A DNA stretch of 6,822 bases from Bacteroidota bacterium (lineage in GTDB: Bacteria; Bacteroidota; Bacteroidia; Flavobacteriales_F; PHOS-HE28), in contig CAUJFM010000370.1 in NCBI GenBank assembly GCA_963169595.1, positions 1 to 6,822 of the forward strand. The letters are read 5' to 3'. Positions 6,439 to 6,822 of this stretch are shown piece after piece. Numbering within the stretch: position 1 is the stretch's first letter; the number at the start of each line of letters is the position of its first letter. The translations under genes were made by a program, and so were the position numbers. The notes under the pieces were generated by a model. That model was not told the origin of the DNA. It searched no databases and was given only the letters and a program-made list of their open reading frames with translations.

Positions 6439-6822
6439 ATGCCGAACATCCGTATCAGTCTGGTGGAGGATGAGGCCCTCATCCGCGAGGCGCTCATCGC
6501 CCTGTTCAGCGCGGAGCCGGGCTTCGAGCTGGTGCACGCCTACCGCAATGCCGAAGAGGCCGTTGAAGGCCTGCGCGCCGACCAGCCGCATGTGGTGGTG
6601 ATGGACATCAGCATGCCGGGCATGAGCGGGATCGATTGTGTGCGCACCGTGGCCGATGAGCTGCCCGGCACGCAGTTCCTGATGTACACCATGCACGACG
6701 ATGACCACCGCGTGTTCGAGGCATTGAAGGCCGGGGCCAACGGCTACCTGCTGAAGAGCAGCACGCCGGACCAGATCATCGAGGCGGTGCGGGAACTGAT
6801 GCAGGGCGGAGCGCCGATGAGC
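6439..6822 (+). CDS. Response regulator, probably NarL/FixJ (LuxR) type, C-terminus outside window
   Basis: The visible 128 residues form a complete receiver domain (about 4-122), and the frame runs off the right edge. The acidic pair Glu10-Asp11, the phosphoacceptor Asp56 in VVVMDISMPGMSG, Thr84 in MYTMHDD and Lys106 in GYLLKSS are all in place. This indicates a working phospho-receiver in the cytoplasm. The ANGYLLKSSTPDQIIEAVRE stretch and the short linker beginning GGAPMS are typical of NarL/FixJ regulators, which carry a C-terminal LuxR-type helix-turn-helix; that domain is not visible, so DNA binding is inferred. The ATG at 6439 leads straight into the first receiver strand (IRISLVEDE), and no better start is seen. 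No intact sensor kinase lies upstream; only a possible kinase-like remnant does, so the partner must be downstream or elsewhere. The target genes cannot be read from this window. Confidence 0.9.
   Translation, partial: MPNIRISLVEDEALIREALIALFSAEPGFELVHAYRNAEEAVEGLRADQPHVVVMDISMPGMSGIDCVRTVADELPGTQFLMYTMHDDDHRVFEALKAGANGYLLKSSTPDQIIEAVRELMQGGAPMS

Overview
The window looks like chromosomal DNA from a high-GC member of the Bacteroidota, probably from or near the Flavobacteriales. Several things point this way. There is a bshC gene (bacillithiol synthesis) next to guaA. There are no obvious Shine-Dalgarno sequences. Two exact matches to the Bacteroidota -7 promoter element (TAnnTTTG) lie just upstream of genes. 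A C1 peptidase carries a C-terminal DUF4384-like domain. The phylum is an inference from these features; no rRNA or other marker gene is present.

The left two thirds is read on the minus strand as one probable transcription unit, running from about 4251 down past the left edge. In transcription order it holds a small secreted protein of unknown function (4251-3895), bshC (3869-2283), guaA (2201-669, GTG start) and a secreted protein with three LysM domains (669 to beyond base 1). guaA and the LysM gene overlap by one base (TGATG). bshC and guaA each appear to have their own promoter, so the unit probably has internal starts. The proteins link a low-molecular-weight thiol ligase, the last step of GMP synthesis and an envelope protein. 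This is a housekeeping neighbourhood and not a dedicated pathway.

The right third is read on the plus strand, divergently from the small secreted gene across a 48-base gap. It begins with a short Mpo1-like (DUF962) membrane protein (4300-4626). After 27 bases comes a membrane-anchored papain-like peptidase with a complete Gln-Cys-His-Asn active site and a DUF4384-like C-terminal domain (4654-6216). A 222-base non-coding stretch follows. It holds what looks like the decayed start of a secreted or sensor-kinase-type gene: a signal peptide split by a frameshift, then a short segment resembling the start of a two-component-regulator propeller protein. The window ends inside a response regulator whose receiver domain is complete through its phosphorylation residues (6439 onward).

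I see no mobile element, CRISPR array, RNA gene or clearly novel system. The points most worth a second look are the possible kinase remnant next to the response regulator, the pairing of the membrane-anchored peptidase with the Mpo1-like protein, the nearly leaderless bshC promoter, and the small secreted protein upstream of bshC.
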